From Undaria pinnatifida (lineage: Eukaryota; Sar; Phaeophyceae; Laminariales; Alariaceae): a stretch of DNA of 64,000 nucleotides. Positions within the stretch are counted from its first letter, which is position 1. Each line of letters opens with the position of its first letter. The notes below the pieces were generated by a model, which saw only the letters and a list, made by a program, of their open reading frames with translations, had not been told where the DNA came from and did not search any database. This document shows positions 51,512-61,456 of the stretch, piece by piece. The DNA is taken from NCBI GenBank assembly GCA_012845835.1, contig JABAKD010000021.1, positions 4,118,206 through 4,182,205 of the forward strand. The letters are read 5' to 3'. A program made the translations under genes and the position numbers.

Positions 51512-51858
51512 AGTAGCGTCCTTGGGTCTAGTGGTTACCCTTGAACGCTGCTAGCGTTGGTCCTTGAGTTCGATTCGATTTTGGACGTACTTGCCAAAAT
51601 GACCCAAAGGATCAACTGTTGAGAGTTGAGAATGTCTATGTAGCAGCGTGGGCAGGCACATTCGACGCGAGTCGACGAGGCAAGAAAATGATGAAATGCT
51701 CTCGCGATTTGAATGAAGGCACGAACCGTAGTGGGCAGGGGGGAAGAAGGGCCCGCGATGTGACCCCGGATCTGAGTTACTGCTGGGAGGGAGCGCGGGA
51801 GTATCATAGCGCGAGGAAAATAAATGGGATGAAAGGAGAAAAAAAGAAGAAAAAAAAG
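51512..51858 (+). mobile_element. SINE-2, full length
   Basis: The tRNA-like head AGTAGCGTCCTTGGGTCTAG has an A box (GGTCTAGTGGTTA, 51525-51537) and a B box (GAGTTCGATTCG, 51566-51577). The body has GAGTCGACGAGGCAAGAAAA, GTGACCCCGGATCTGAG and an A-rich tail at 51838-51858. The head resembles the Asp/Glu tRNA 5' half (TAGTGGTTA), an inference. Confidence 0.8.
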
Positions 51859-51900
51859 TCAAGTGCTGCTGTCGGATGCTGCGTGTAGTTTTACGTGCAC

Positions 51901-52755
51901 ATGATCAAGTCCGTGGCCACAGGACAGGCTCCGCTCACTCTACAGCAGGTGGAAGAATGGCCCAGGGAAAAGAAAACAAAAAAACTAAGGTGGCTCATCG
52001 GTAATACGAGTACACGTATACCTATACCGTTGTTGTTGTTCTCACATTAACTCGCATAATCAAGTCCGTGGTCACAGGACGGGTATATCACGCTGCAGTA
52101 GCTGAAGCAAGTCATACGAGACATCCAAGACAAAAGTGAAATCGCAAGTCAGCGTACATCATAACCGGCCCATAGTGCTGTTACATACCTGGTACGTTTT
52201 AAGACGCGCAGGTGAAACCGACTACACCGCATGGCACCCAGGGAACGAAACCGATGTACAAAAACGAGGAGAACAGAAAAACAAACAAAAACAAGAAAAG
52301 AATAACGAGAGCATACAAAACGAAGCAAGGACAAATACTACCAGGTTTTTGTAGGGAGGGGGAGGGGGGGAGGGGGGGCAAAAGAATAGGTCTTCCCCGG
52401 GACGACACATACCGGTCAGAAAGAGTACCGCATGACCGGTTGAGCTACTGTTGGAGTACCATTACTACAGCATTAGAGGAACACGGTATTACGATAAGAA
52501 AGGCGGTCTGATATTCACAGGAAAATAAGAAATCCAGGAGTCGCTGGATTTTACTCTGTATAGTAGTATCTATAGAACGTACCCTCTCCAAAACGAGGAA
52601 CCCAGACGGGTCCCGTGCTTACTCTACTCGTATACCAGGTACATTCAACATCTCAGAAGTGACTGGTATCATTAGTTTAGATACCTAGGTTGTTGTTCTA
52701 CCATTAACTCGTTTTTACAGTACACAGGAATCAAGTGCGTGGTCACTGGGAATTT
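51901..52755. other. Short TTCTCACATTAACTC repeats
   Basis: A roughly 55-bp unit (TTGTTGTTCTCACATTAACT, then ATCAAGTCCGTGGTCACAGG) is found at 52026-52082 and, degraded, at 51901-51925 and 52690-52750. Words TACCTGGTACG (52187) and TACCAGGTACA (52631). No gene. Confidence 0.5.
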
Positions 52756-53019
52756 ACCATGAATAGTACGTAGAGATGACATAAAATGACATGTGCTCGT
52801 ACTTACTGTTGGCATATGCCAACAGTAGAATTTTTTATTCCAGGTATACATGCAGCACAGGTGTGCCTAGACTTGAGGCAGTAGAGTTATCATGTGATTG
52901 TATGTACAGCAGCAGTAGACCACGGATGTTGCATCTCTCTTTTGTTGGGAACGCACATGATCATAGAATCGGTATGACACGGACCCTGGATTGGGATCAG
53001 TTGCAAATATGGAAGGAGA

Positions 53020-53165
53020 CGGTCAGTCAAGGAAATCGTTCCGCGGTCAAGGGTGTCAAACCGATCGTTACACACTAAAACCTAGTAGTTTTCCGTCAGT
53101 CAAGGTAAAATATTGGAAAATTGCCGTCGGTCAAGAGGTCAAAGTGCCGTCTCCTGACATGATCA
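53020..53165. repeat. CGTCAAGG repeat, one unit
   Basis: GGTCAGTCAAGGAAATCGTT, CACTAAAACCTAGTAG, TTGCCGTCGGTCAAG and GTCTCCTGACATGATCA. Matches 36380-36500. Confidence 0.7.
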
Positions 53166-54400
53166 GTTGCGCAGGATGCTGCATGCTGTCGAGGACATAC
53201 TAGATAGGGCATACCTCGTACATACTCTTTGGTGTGTTATTGTTTTTCCCTGGGGTATTCCTCAGCTCCAGAGTGACAGGAGAGGCTGTCCTGTGACCAC
53301 GGACTTGATCATGCGAGAACCTCGACAAACTACATGCTGTACCTCATATATCGTCCCGAAATGTAAGCACACACACTTCATTATTAGGAAGATCAAACAG
53401 TCCTTAAATTTACGGTCCATTGTTGTGTGTACTACGATAAATGGGAGCCAACAAAAAAAGTTCGGGTCTGTGTAATGCTGCTTGGTAAGATTGTTGGTGT
53501 AGATGAATGGGCGTTGGGGGGGAGCTTGCCCTACTGCTGCTGTAGGAACAGACACAGCAGCGGCAACAGCTTTAGAGTCCAGACTGGCCTACGGAGAGAC
53601 TAGCAGCTGAAGACTAAACCGCTTGGAGTTTGGCGTGGAGAGGTGTGAAAAAAACAGCGCAGGTTTAATACGACTTGTTAATCGATTTGGGATGAAACAA
53701 GCAGAATAAAGCAATGAATGAAGTAAACAGGCAGGGAAGGCGAAGCAGGTGCCAACATCATACTACGAAACTACTGCTGCTGTACGTAGGGAGCCATAAT
53801 CATGTCCCGATTCTGCCGCCATTGCTGATGCTAATGATGCTGCAGTTCTAGTAAGTAAGTGCGTATTTTAGGTGCTGGCTTATGCCTGTGTATGGTGGTA
53901 CTTGCTGCTGCTGTTGTTGCTGCATGTATGATAGAGCAGCAGCACGTGGCTTTTGCTGCTACGCGTTATTGCTGCTACGAGTTATTGCTGCTAGGCTTGC
54001 TATGCTGTCTCTGATAGGCTGTGCCACCACAAGCACGACCAGAAACTGAGGTAACACTACTGCTGCTGCACCTCGTACGAAAAAGCGACCTATATTCTAC
54101 ATTCTCGAGATTCGCTTGCTTGGCTTTGCTTTGCAGAGAGAGAGCGGAGCAAGGTTCGCCACTCCACCCAGCTCAACTAGCGCCAAGGTTCCCTCTCGGG
54201 GAGGCCACTACATAAATCTTTATGGATCGGTGGTGGTGCGGGTGGTGGGGGTAGGGGTCTCGTTGGCTGGCTATCAAGCTACGACCGCTATCCATCTATC
54301 CACACGGGTCTGTCGGATATTCTTACATATCGGTGAGGTATGCCGACGTGAAAAAAATACAGATGAAAACAAAAACGTACCAGGTTTAGTATACAAGATG
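53166..54400. other. Largely unrecognised; CTG/TGC-rich patches
   Basis: 53770-54080 is rich in TGCTGCTG and CTACTGCTGCTG words. GAACTGCTAGG-type short repeats at 53950-54000 (TTGCTGCTACG). No coding segment recognised. Confidence 0.4.
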
Positions 54401-54409
54401 ATGTACAGT

Positions 54410-54575
54410 CGTGGTCCCCTCGATAGTGCGGTGTCTTGCCAGATAATAATACCCGCATTAAAGTGGGACTTCGAACTATATCCAAAACAGTGTTAGTATA
54501 TTGAAAATCAAAATCAAATTTTTACCGCACTAAAATAGGGACTCGCACAGAAGGTATCGCACTAAATTGGGACCA
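54410..54575. mobile_element. GTCCCTC-type element
   Basis: TCGTGGTCCCCTCGATAGTG then GTGTCTTGCCAGATAATAAT, ATTAAAGTGGGACTTCG, and a right part CACTAAATTGGGACCACGAC that mirrors the left end. Confidence 0.65.
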
Positions 54576-54639
54576 CGACCAGGTACGTACGAATACAAAA
54601 AAATAAATCTAGCGAGGAAATCACCCGAGCCTCACACAC

Positions 54640-55330
54640 ACGCCATGCTATGCGGGGTGAGCGCCCTGAGAGCACTAGGTTCGCCGGCCACCCTTGGCAG
54701 GAGGCGGTCCCTAGAGGGCACGCATGCATGGTTCTCTACACGAGTGGTGGTCTTTCGTCCCACATGACGAATTTTCGACTCGAGCTCGCTAGTGGCACGC
54801 TAGAGGGTGTGTGCTCTCACGAGCAAAAGGCCTTCACGTTCACCGGCAAACACACAAAACTATGCAGGCGCAGCTCAAATTGAAAAACACCAAACACAAA
54901 AAAATCAAATCAAGCCCCAAGGCACCCGACAGAACCAGCAGCAACGCCAAGCGCCCCACCCCCCCCGGCCGGGACCCCCGCGCGCACGCACGAAGTGGAA
55001 CCTCTCACCTTCTGTCCCTCGATCATGCCCTCCATGGTCCCCTCCGGGCCTCCTTCTCGACCTCCCCCGTTTGCCATACGCGGCATAGCCTGTTGTGACA
55101 CTCACTCAGGTAGTGAGAGCTCCCGCCAGAGCTCACGTACGCTATTATCCGAGTCCAGCTCTCGCGACCCAACCCAAGAGAGCGCTTCGATGCCCGAGGC
55201 CGGTGGTATGCCGAGGCTTGCTCCGGTGCCTCTAGGGGGCTCTCCACAGGCACGACACGCTAGTCTAGGGCGGACGGGATGCGCCACGGCAGGTGTACCT
55301 GGAAGCAATCCCTATGATGAGAGAGTCTAC
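54640..55330. other. GC-rich patch
   Basis: Clearly richer in G, C and CpG than its flanks, with a C-run at 54957-54966. Holds the candidate first exon at 55009-55086. Several ORFs are open on both strands, as expected of GC-rich DNA, and none has a recognised domain. Confidence 0.45.
55009..55086 (-). CDS. Candidate first exon in a GC-rich patch
   Basis: 26 whole codons, MPRMANGGGREGGPEGTMEG then MIEGQK, ending at a good donor CAGAAG|GTGAGAGG (phase 0). The surrounding 54.64-55.33 kb is GC-rich, unlike its neighbours, as expected of a promoter-proximal region. Function unknown; it could be the start of a gene whose later exons lie to the left. Evidence is only the donor, the start codon and composition. 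Confidence 0.25.
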
Positions 55331-55745
55331 GGTGCTGCTGCTACTACTCGTACTACCCTATTAATTGTTGACTCGTTTTGACTTCGTATCGTATTATTAA
55401 AAGTAGTCTGTCTTTTTCTATTGGGTGTGTTATTGTGAGAGCTCTTGGCCACCTTTTAGTATTTTTCTTTCGGTTTGTTGTTTTCGTTGGTTTTCGGCTA
55501 TTTGATTGTTTTCAAATACTATTTCTAGTACGAAAGGTATTCCTCGACGCCTTCGATTTCTTGAGATGTCTGCCCCTCATTATTTCCTAGTGAATTTTGC
55601 GACGTGTAGCGGAATAATTGGGATAAAATCTAAGAAATGCGCGAAGGTCGCCAATATTCTACCGAATAATATTTTACCGAATTTTTCCGGATTTTACGCA
55701 TCCACGGATTGAGACTCGTATGAATCAGAATCATCCACACATGTG

Positions 55746-55908
55746 CGGAGGCGCGAGAGTGAGTAGATGACAAGTCGACGAGCAGTAGGATTGCTGAACC
55801 CTATACGCGATAAAAATTGAAGGCAAGAACCGGGGGAAAGAAGGGACGACACCTGTGACCACGGCTTGTCCTGAAGCTGGAAAGTAGAAGTGTGACAGAA
55901 GAAAAAAG
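55746..55908 (+). mobile_element. SINE-1, 5'-truncated
   Basis: Starts within the body (GGCGCGAGAGTGAG) and runs to GAAGAAAAAAG. The head and first 110 bp are missing. Followed by a TTAA-MITE (55926-56002, plus, TTAA ends lost). Confidence 0.82.
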
Positions 55909-56104
55909 ATGTGACACCTACGATACAACTGGAAACGCTTTTGTTTGGGGACAAGTTTACTTGATTATAGTATAGGGAGGGATTTGGGGGCTCTAAAGGA
56001 GCTGCTATGCTGCTGTACGACGAGTGAGTACCGAAATAGCAACTATATACATCGAGATTGCGTGTATTCCAGCATGCAAAAGCGGTAAACCTCTTCAGAA
56101 TCTA

Positions 56105-56111
56105 CTAATAT

Positions 56112-56145
<34 letters not shown>

Positions 56146-56152
56146 GCTACTG

Positions 56153-56186
<34 letters not shown>

Positions 56187-56220
56187 ACTACTACACTACT
56201 ACTACTACTGCTGCTACTAG

Positions 56221-56256
<36 letters not shown>

Positions 56257-56348
56257 CACTACTACTACTACTACTACTACACTACTACTACTACTGCTGC
56301 TACTAGTACTACTACTACTAAACTACCACTACTACTACTACTACTACT
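56105..56348. repeat. (CTA)n microsatellite
   Basis: About 75 ACT/CTA units with occasional CTG and single-base slips. Confidence 0.95.
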
Positions 56349-56402
56349 AACTAACAGGAATCATACGACAGCAACAACAGCAGCACAGCACCAGCTATAG
56401 AC

Positions 56403-56404
<2 letters not shown>

Positions 56405-56438
<34 letters not shown>

Positions 56439-56733
56439 ACACTTTCACTTTCCAGCTTCTGGACAAGCCGTGGTCACAGGTAGGTGTCATCCCTTCTCCT
56501 CCCCGGTTCTTGCCTTCAATTTTTATCGCGCATAGGGTTCAGCAATCCCACTGCTCGTCGATTGTTCATCGAATGTTGCTAACTCACGCTCTCGCGCTTT
56601 CCGCAAGTCAATTTGTCCACAAGAAAAAGTCCCAACGAATTTATACGAGTATGCACTCGGCGGGGCTCGAACTCACGAAACTGACCTATAGCAGGCTCGA
56701 GGATAACCTGATACGCCACCGGGGCGACCGGTT
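56405..56733 (-). mobile_element. SINE-1, full length, minus
   Basis: 32-base T-run (complement of the tail), complete body and head down to CCACCGGGGCGACCGGTTAC. B box intact (GGGCTCGAACTC). The long pure tail suggests a young copy. Confidence 0.88.
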
Positions 56734-56865
56734 ACTATTAGTCTAGACTAAATATAATAAACGACAGACAGAGACCGCTGTCGCATCGTGAAAGCTTGTC
56801 AGACTGACAATTTTTGTAAGTTTTAACGTGTTCATTTTGCCGTGCATACATACACACATACATGC

Positions 56866-56970
56866 TGCTGTGCTGCTGCTGCTGCTGCTGCTGCTGCCGC
56901 TGTCGCTGCCACCGCTGCTGCAGCTGTTCCTGCTGCTGCTGCGGCTGCTGCTGCTGCTGCTGCTGCTGTT
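56866..56970. repeat. (CTG)n microsatellite
   Basis: CTG units with GCCGCTGTCGC interruptions. 56971-57290 shows no feature beyond TTGTTGCTG-like words. Confidence 0.9.
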
Positions 56971-57289
56971 ATGGTGGTTTTCTATCGTCGTAATAAATAA
57001 TCATTGATGGTCTTGTTGCTGCCGTTACTGTTATAATAATTGCTGTTGCGTGGCTGCCTTCCTTGTTGATATTAAATGATACCTACCTGTGGTATACTTT
57101 TAGTTCGCTCTTAGTCTATCAAAAAATAATGGTCATGATTGCCTGTTGTTGTTGTGTTGCATCGTTGCTGAAGATAATAATGTTTTTAAAATTTTGCTGT
57201 AGACTAGTAGCCTAGGGTTTGTTGTGGCGTCTGTCGTCTTTTCTTGCGTTTAATCTTTCGTGCGGTTCGTTGGCATTTATTTTTATTTT

Positions 57290-57645
57290 AAAATTTTATA
57301 AAAATACTTCAAGGACGTCGTCGTCAGCCATGAGTTCGACGAATTTCAGGTCAATACTCATCTTTGCAAGCTGAGTTGTTGGTTATCATGTTTGCCCACA
57401 CAGGAAGATATCAATCACACACACAGAACTTCGGGAGGGGGGTGGGGCGAGTGCTCACTTATTATTCCATGAATGCATGGTTTGGTTGTAGACGTGTAGG
57501 GCCACATCGACCGTCCTCGCATTCCTACAATGCTGACGGAGCACGTCGGATTTCCACCGACGAGGCAGACATTGATTGCGTGGACCAAAAGCGCGAAGCG
57601 CCGTGAAGTGTTCGGCGAATCGCGGAGTGGGATGGAATAATCCCA
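57290..57645. repeat. GCAAGC fragment, then GGGTTTTCACC repeat
   Basis: 57305-57380: TCAAGGACGTCGTCGTCAGC, TTTGCAAGCTGAGT. 57475-57640: the plus-orientation copy with GGAGCACGTCGGATTTCCAC. Confidence 0.65.
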
Positions 57646-57814
57646 TGTCCCCGGCATTTTCCCTCGCCACATACATTATCACACACACCACACCACCACA
57701 CAAGCATTGTCAACACATAGATCTCTCTGCCTGTAACAACAACAAGCAGGTAGGTGGGGGGCGGGTACACAAAAAACACGCCTCGGGTATATACTTGTTA
57801 CTCGTATGAGGCCT

Positions 57815-58235
57815 GGTTTGGGTAAGCTATTTGTTAACCTTCTTTTGCAAGTGGTCTCAAAACGGACTAATACCCATTAGTCTAGTCTATCTATTAATAG
57901 TCTACTAGATAGACTAATACCTTAACAAATTACGTCGTCGACAGACCATATTTTTTTCGGGGGTGTATGCAGTGGGTTCAAATCCACCAAAATAAAACTT
58001 TTTCAGACTTTTTCCCGTGTCGAACTTGATAAAAAAGACTCTCCCCGGTATACCCAGGAATTGAAACCGCTTGGATATTGACAGGTCGGCCCGTATATAC
58101 GGCCGACGTGGCATCCCGCCGTTTCAGGGGGGGAGAGTGTTATAAGGCTTACTTTGGGTAGTAAGCTATTATTAGACTAGTCTATTGGTTAACCTTTTGC
58201 AAGTGGTCAAACAGACTAATAGACTTACTTAATTT
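57815..58235 (+). mobile_element. Small element with direct terminal repeats and a tRNA-like B box
   Basis: GTTAACCTTCTTTTGCAAGT near the left end is repeated as GTTAACCTTTTGCAAGTGG near the right (58189). The interior has TGGGTTCAAATCCACC and a G-run before AGAGTGTTA. The second copy (60838-61175) is inverted. A terminal-repeat miniature element is possible; family not determined. Confidence 0.55.
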
Positions 58236-58248
58236 TGTATTTCTCAGG

Positions 58249-58390
58249 GATTGCCCATCCCTGGCCTCTCAGAGCTCCAACTTCCATATTACTTGCGGAG
58301 CAATTCCAGCTTTTCTTTGCTTTCCTGTTTCCAGCTTCGTTCGATATACGAAACGCCAATATAATAGTACATACCGGTACTACTACATCA
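58249..58390 (+). other. Possible plus-strand exon
   Basis: Starts after TTGTATTTCTCAG and could end at the donor CATCAG|GTTTGT. One frame reads IAHPWPLRAPTSILLAEQFQ and onward without a stop, but the other two frames are also open over most of the stretch. No family recognised. Confidence 0.15.
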
Positions 58391-58499
58391 GGTTTGTACG
58401 TACCATCAGATACTACGCTGTTGGATCACATGCACGCCCAGCTCAGATCAATCCGGCTATATAGGGCCCAGCAGCGCAGCGTAGCGCCGTGCGGAGCCG

Positions 58500-59127
58500 T
58501 GCGGAGCCATGCGGTGCGGTGCCGTGCCCTTCGCTGCGGTGCTGTGTCGCTGCGCTGTGTGCTTTCTTTCGAACATAGAGCAGTACCGGGTATAATGCGT
58601 GTGTTGTTGTGTACGGAGTACTACTTTTCCTCTTTTTTCTTTTTCTATAGACTCGTATGTATTTGATCTTTCACGGCCCCCTGTTTTTTCCCCCACGCAA
58701 ATTACCCCCGTACTGCCGATCAGAACGTAACACCGGTAACAAAAGCACACAGCACAGCTGAGCACAACCGGGCAATTTGCTCTGCACAAGCAGCTCTTGG
58801 CATTATCAATTCGCTGTTCGCACCAAATCGTGGGCCTCTTCTTTCTACCCCCTTTACACAGTCTATGTTTTTAGTTGCATTCTTCCTTGCCTTGCGCGAG
58901 CGTAGCGGGCGGCGTCAGCCGCCCGCGGAGCGGAGCCCTTGTAGACCTTAACATAATGTTGGGTGGAGCCACAACGAGCGCTGTGCTTGCTGTAATCTCG
59001 TCGAATGAACAAACAAACACAGATAGATGATGAGCCACACACTACACACCTGCAAGGCGCACAAACGATTAAAAGAAGTACCGAAAACAAAGCGTCACAC
59101 ACGAGTAAACCACAACACGTAACAATC
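58500..59127. other. Unrecognised sequence
   Basis: GCGGTGC-type short repeats at 58490-58560. No recognised repeat family or coding segment in the rest. Confidence 0.35.
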
Positions 59128-59173
<46 letters not shown>

Positions 59174-59345
59174 GATCCTGCTTCCTACACAGGTAGTCTA
59201 TGCATCAAGCAACCCCCCCCGCCCCCCGCCCCCCCGGCGGAGGGGAGAAGGGGGGGGGGATATGAGAGCCCCACCTATCCCCCTCCCTCTCATCCCCCCC
59301 TTCCCCCCCTCCCGCCCAGATTCCCCCCGTCCCCTTTTCTACGCG
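59128..59345. repeat. (AAT)n, then C-run and G-run sequence
   Basis: (AAT)n at 59128-59174; homopolymer-rich C and G blocks at 59211-59260 and 59276-59335. Confidence 0.85.
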
Positions 59346-59511
59346 TATGAGAGCCCTTGGCGTATGCTTGATGATGACCGGAACCACAATGTTGATAACA
59401 AAACATCTCCATGTGATGAGTATTCATAATTAGTGCCGAGCCGTGCTGCGATATGTAGGAAGACCCAGCGAGCGGTAATATCCCTTCCTAGCCCACAACT
59501 TCTTGTTTATT

Positions 59512-60182
59512 TTCAGGATAACGGCGGCGATCCTCAAGCGATGAGGAACTATATACCCCACCTCTATGTGGGACTGCTGCGTCTCGTTCTAGCGTATCAC
59601 AGCCATTATAGTATTGTAGACAAAAGGCTACGGCACGAGCGTCACGTCGTTAGGGGCCTATTTTTTGGCAGTAGTGGGTCGGGGTCTCTCGCGCGAGTGA
59701 CCCCCCCCCTTCCTATTCCTTTTCCTTTTCGGCCTTCACCTCTCAGTGCTGCTTTATTTAGTTTCGCGATATCTCTAGACTGATTCTACGACAGCCCCCC
59801 CCCAAAAAAACATTGATTATATTATTTAACAAAACGTTTCAGGGCTGCTCGACACAATCAAGGAAGCAAGATTGCTATTATTTTCAGAAAACTGCCCCCA
59901 TGTATGTTCTGTTGCGCACAAAAAGGTCTGTCGAGATCGATGGCGTCGGGGTGTCGAGGGACACTCCACCGTTTTTTTTTTTCAGGAGATACGACCGGGA
60001 GCTGGTTTTGAAACCGGCGATTTTGGTAAAGAAAAGTTGGGGCGGGGCTATACCGTAGAACGACTATTAAATAGATATAAACCCTCAATGGAATGCTATA
60101 AGCTGGCGATCCACCAAAAAAGAATGACCAACTTAAACTCCTTTCTTATGTGAAGTACAGAGTCACTAGTCTGGGGTGGCTC
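59512..60182 (+). other. Possible plus-strand exons
   Basis: Four good acceptor-like sites occur close together: GTTTATTTTCAG at about 59512, AACGTTTCAG at 59822, a T-run plus CAG at 59986, and TTTTTTGCAG near 60263. A strong donor CCCAG|GTATGT lies at 60182. After the first site only one frame is open (DNGGDPQAMRNYIPHLYVGL). Around 59.83-59.98 kb all three plus frames are open, which weakens the case. No recognised domain; treat as a pointer for transcript evidence. Confidence 0.2.
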
Positions 60183-60615
60183 AACCCAGGTATGTTTGGT
60201 GAAAGACCAAGCAAGGCTGCGGTACAGGGGGGGGGGGACCTTTTTCGACGTTTCTTTTTTGCAGGAGCTCGGGATCACTCGCGCGCGAGTGACCCCCCCC
60301 GTCCCTTTTTTGCATCGTCAGCGTTGCCTGCTCTTTTCTGTTTTTGCTATATTCATATGAGACCGCGCAACGGATTAGTTAGCTCGTACTAGTAGAGCTA
60401 TAAGCTGCGCCAAATAAAGTTCCCAAGGCTAATTTTCAACAGCGAGGTACACCTGTGGGCCACCCCCCCCCCGGGGGAGTGGCTCCAACCCGGTGGTGTA
60501 AAAACGTAGGTATCCCTCCCTAGCCTCTTGGTCGAAAATGGGGATATACACCCCTAGTGCGGTAGCCTTGGTCTGCTTACAGCGTCATTCATTCGTCGTA
60601 ATACATGCCTGGTGT

Positions 60616-60825
60616 TTTAAACCCCTTTAGAGCTCCCAAAATCCCTGACGATACTGACTTCAAGTAAATTTGTCAATATTAAAAAAAACGAATTTCCAAA
60701 TGATGTACGTAAAGCCTGTTAATAGTGTTTTAACCCCTTTAAAGCCCCCCCAAAACCCCTCACTATACTGACTTCAAGTAAATGTGTCCCCAGGAAAGAG
60801 TTTCCAGGTGATGTAAAGGCGTTAA
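60616..60825 (-). repeat. Two TTAA-MITEs, head to tail
   Basis: 60616-60722 and 60730-60825, both minus, seven bases apart (TAGTGTT). Both share ACTGACTTCAAGTAAAT, so they are more alike than other copies: a local duplication. Confidence 0.8.
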
Positions 60826-60837
60826 GGTGTTATAATA

Positions 60838-61175
60838 GTGGGATATCAGTCCGTTTGACGGCTTGCAAAAAGGTTAGCCAATTGCTTACCCATACCACGC
60901 CTTGTAACACTCTCCCCCCCCCCTGAAACGGCGGGATAGCAGGTCGGCCGGATGTACGGGCGGACGTGTCAATATCCAAGCGGTTTCATTTCCTGGGTAT
61001 ACCGGGGAGGAGAGTATTCCTCAACTTCGAATATGGGCCAATTAAGTCGTAAAAAAAAATTATTACCTTGGTGGATGGTAGGATTCGAACCCACGACTCG
61101 AAAAAACATGGTCCTGCCGACGACGCCATTTGTTATGGTGTTAGTGGAGTATTAGTCTAGGCTGTTTGACCGCTT
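60838..61175 (-). mobile_element. Second copy of the direct-repeat element
   Basis: The inverse of 57815-58235. Its tRNA-like part reads, on the minus strand, GTCGTGGGTTCGAATCCTAC then CATCCACCA: a T arm and acceptor-like 3' end with CCA, but no matching 5' acceptor strand, so not a working tRNA gene. Confidence 0.55.
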
Positions 61176-61252
61176 GCAACTGCTTGAACGAACTGAGCCC
61201 TATACGAGCATAAAGGCGTTAAGGTGTTAGAGGAAACCAAGGCGGCTATCGT

Positions 61253-61456
61253 ATGGACGCACGCTACGAAACAGGGGGACACACCGTCATTTTCCTGAGG
61301 CTCAGGACTTCCTCCCTTGGGTGGGCTCTTGATATACTACCAAAAAAAACTGATCTGGAAAAGTCTAAAAGGGCTATTACTATATGTATATATCCGATGA
61401 GAAACCTCATGACCGGCTGGCACGAGGTATTCGATATCACCTCATTATCTTTTTAG
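61253..61456 (+). CDS. Possible small ORF, 67 residues
   Basis: Begins MDARYETGGHTVIFLRLRTS and ends MTGWHEVFDITSLSF. It lies in relatively non-repetitive sequence after a truncated repeat, and has balanced composition. No domain recognised; chance is likely at this length. Confidence 0.15.
   Translation: MDARYETGGHTVIFLRLRTSSLGWALDILPKKTDLEKSKRAITICIYPMRNLMTGWHEVFDITSLSF

Noticed and set aside
61070-61145. tRNA gene on the minus strand
   Set aside because: T arm and CCA-like end are present, but no complementary 5' acceptor strand or D arm is found.
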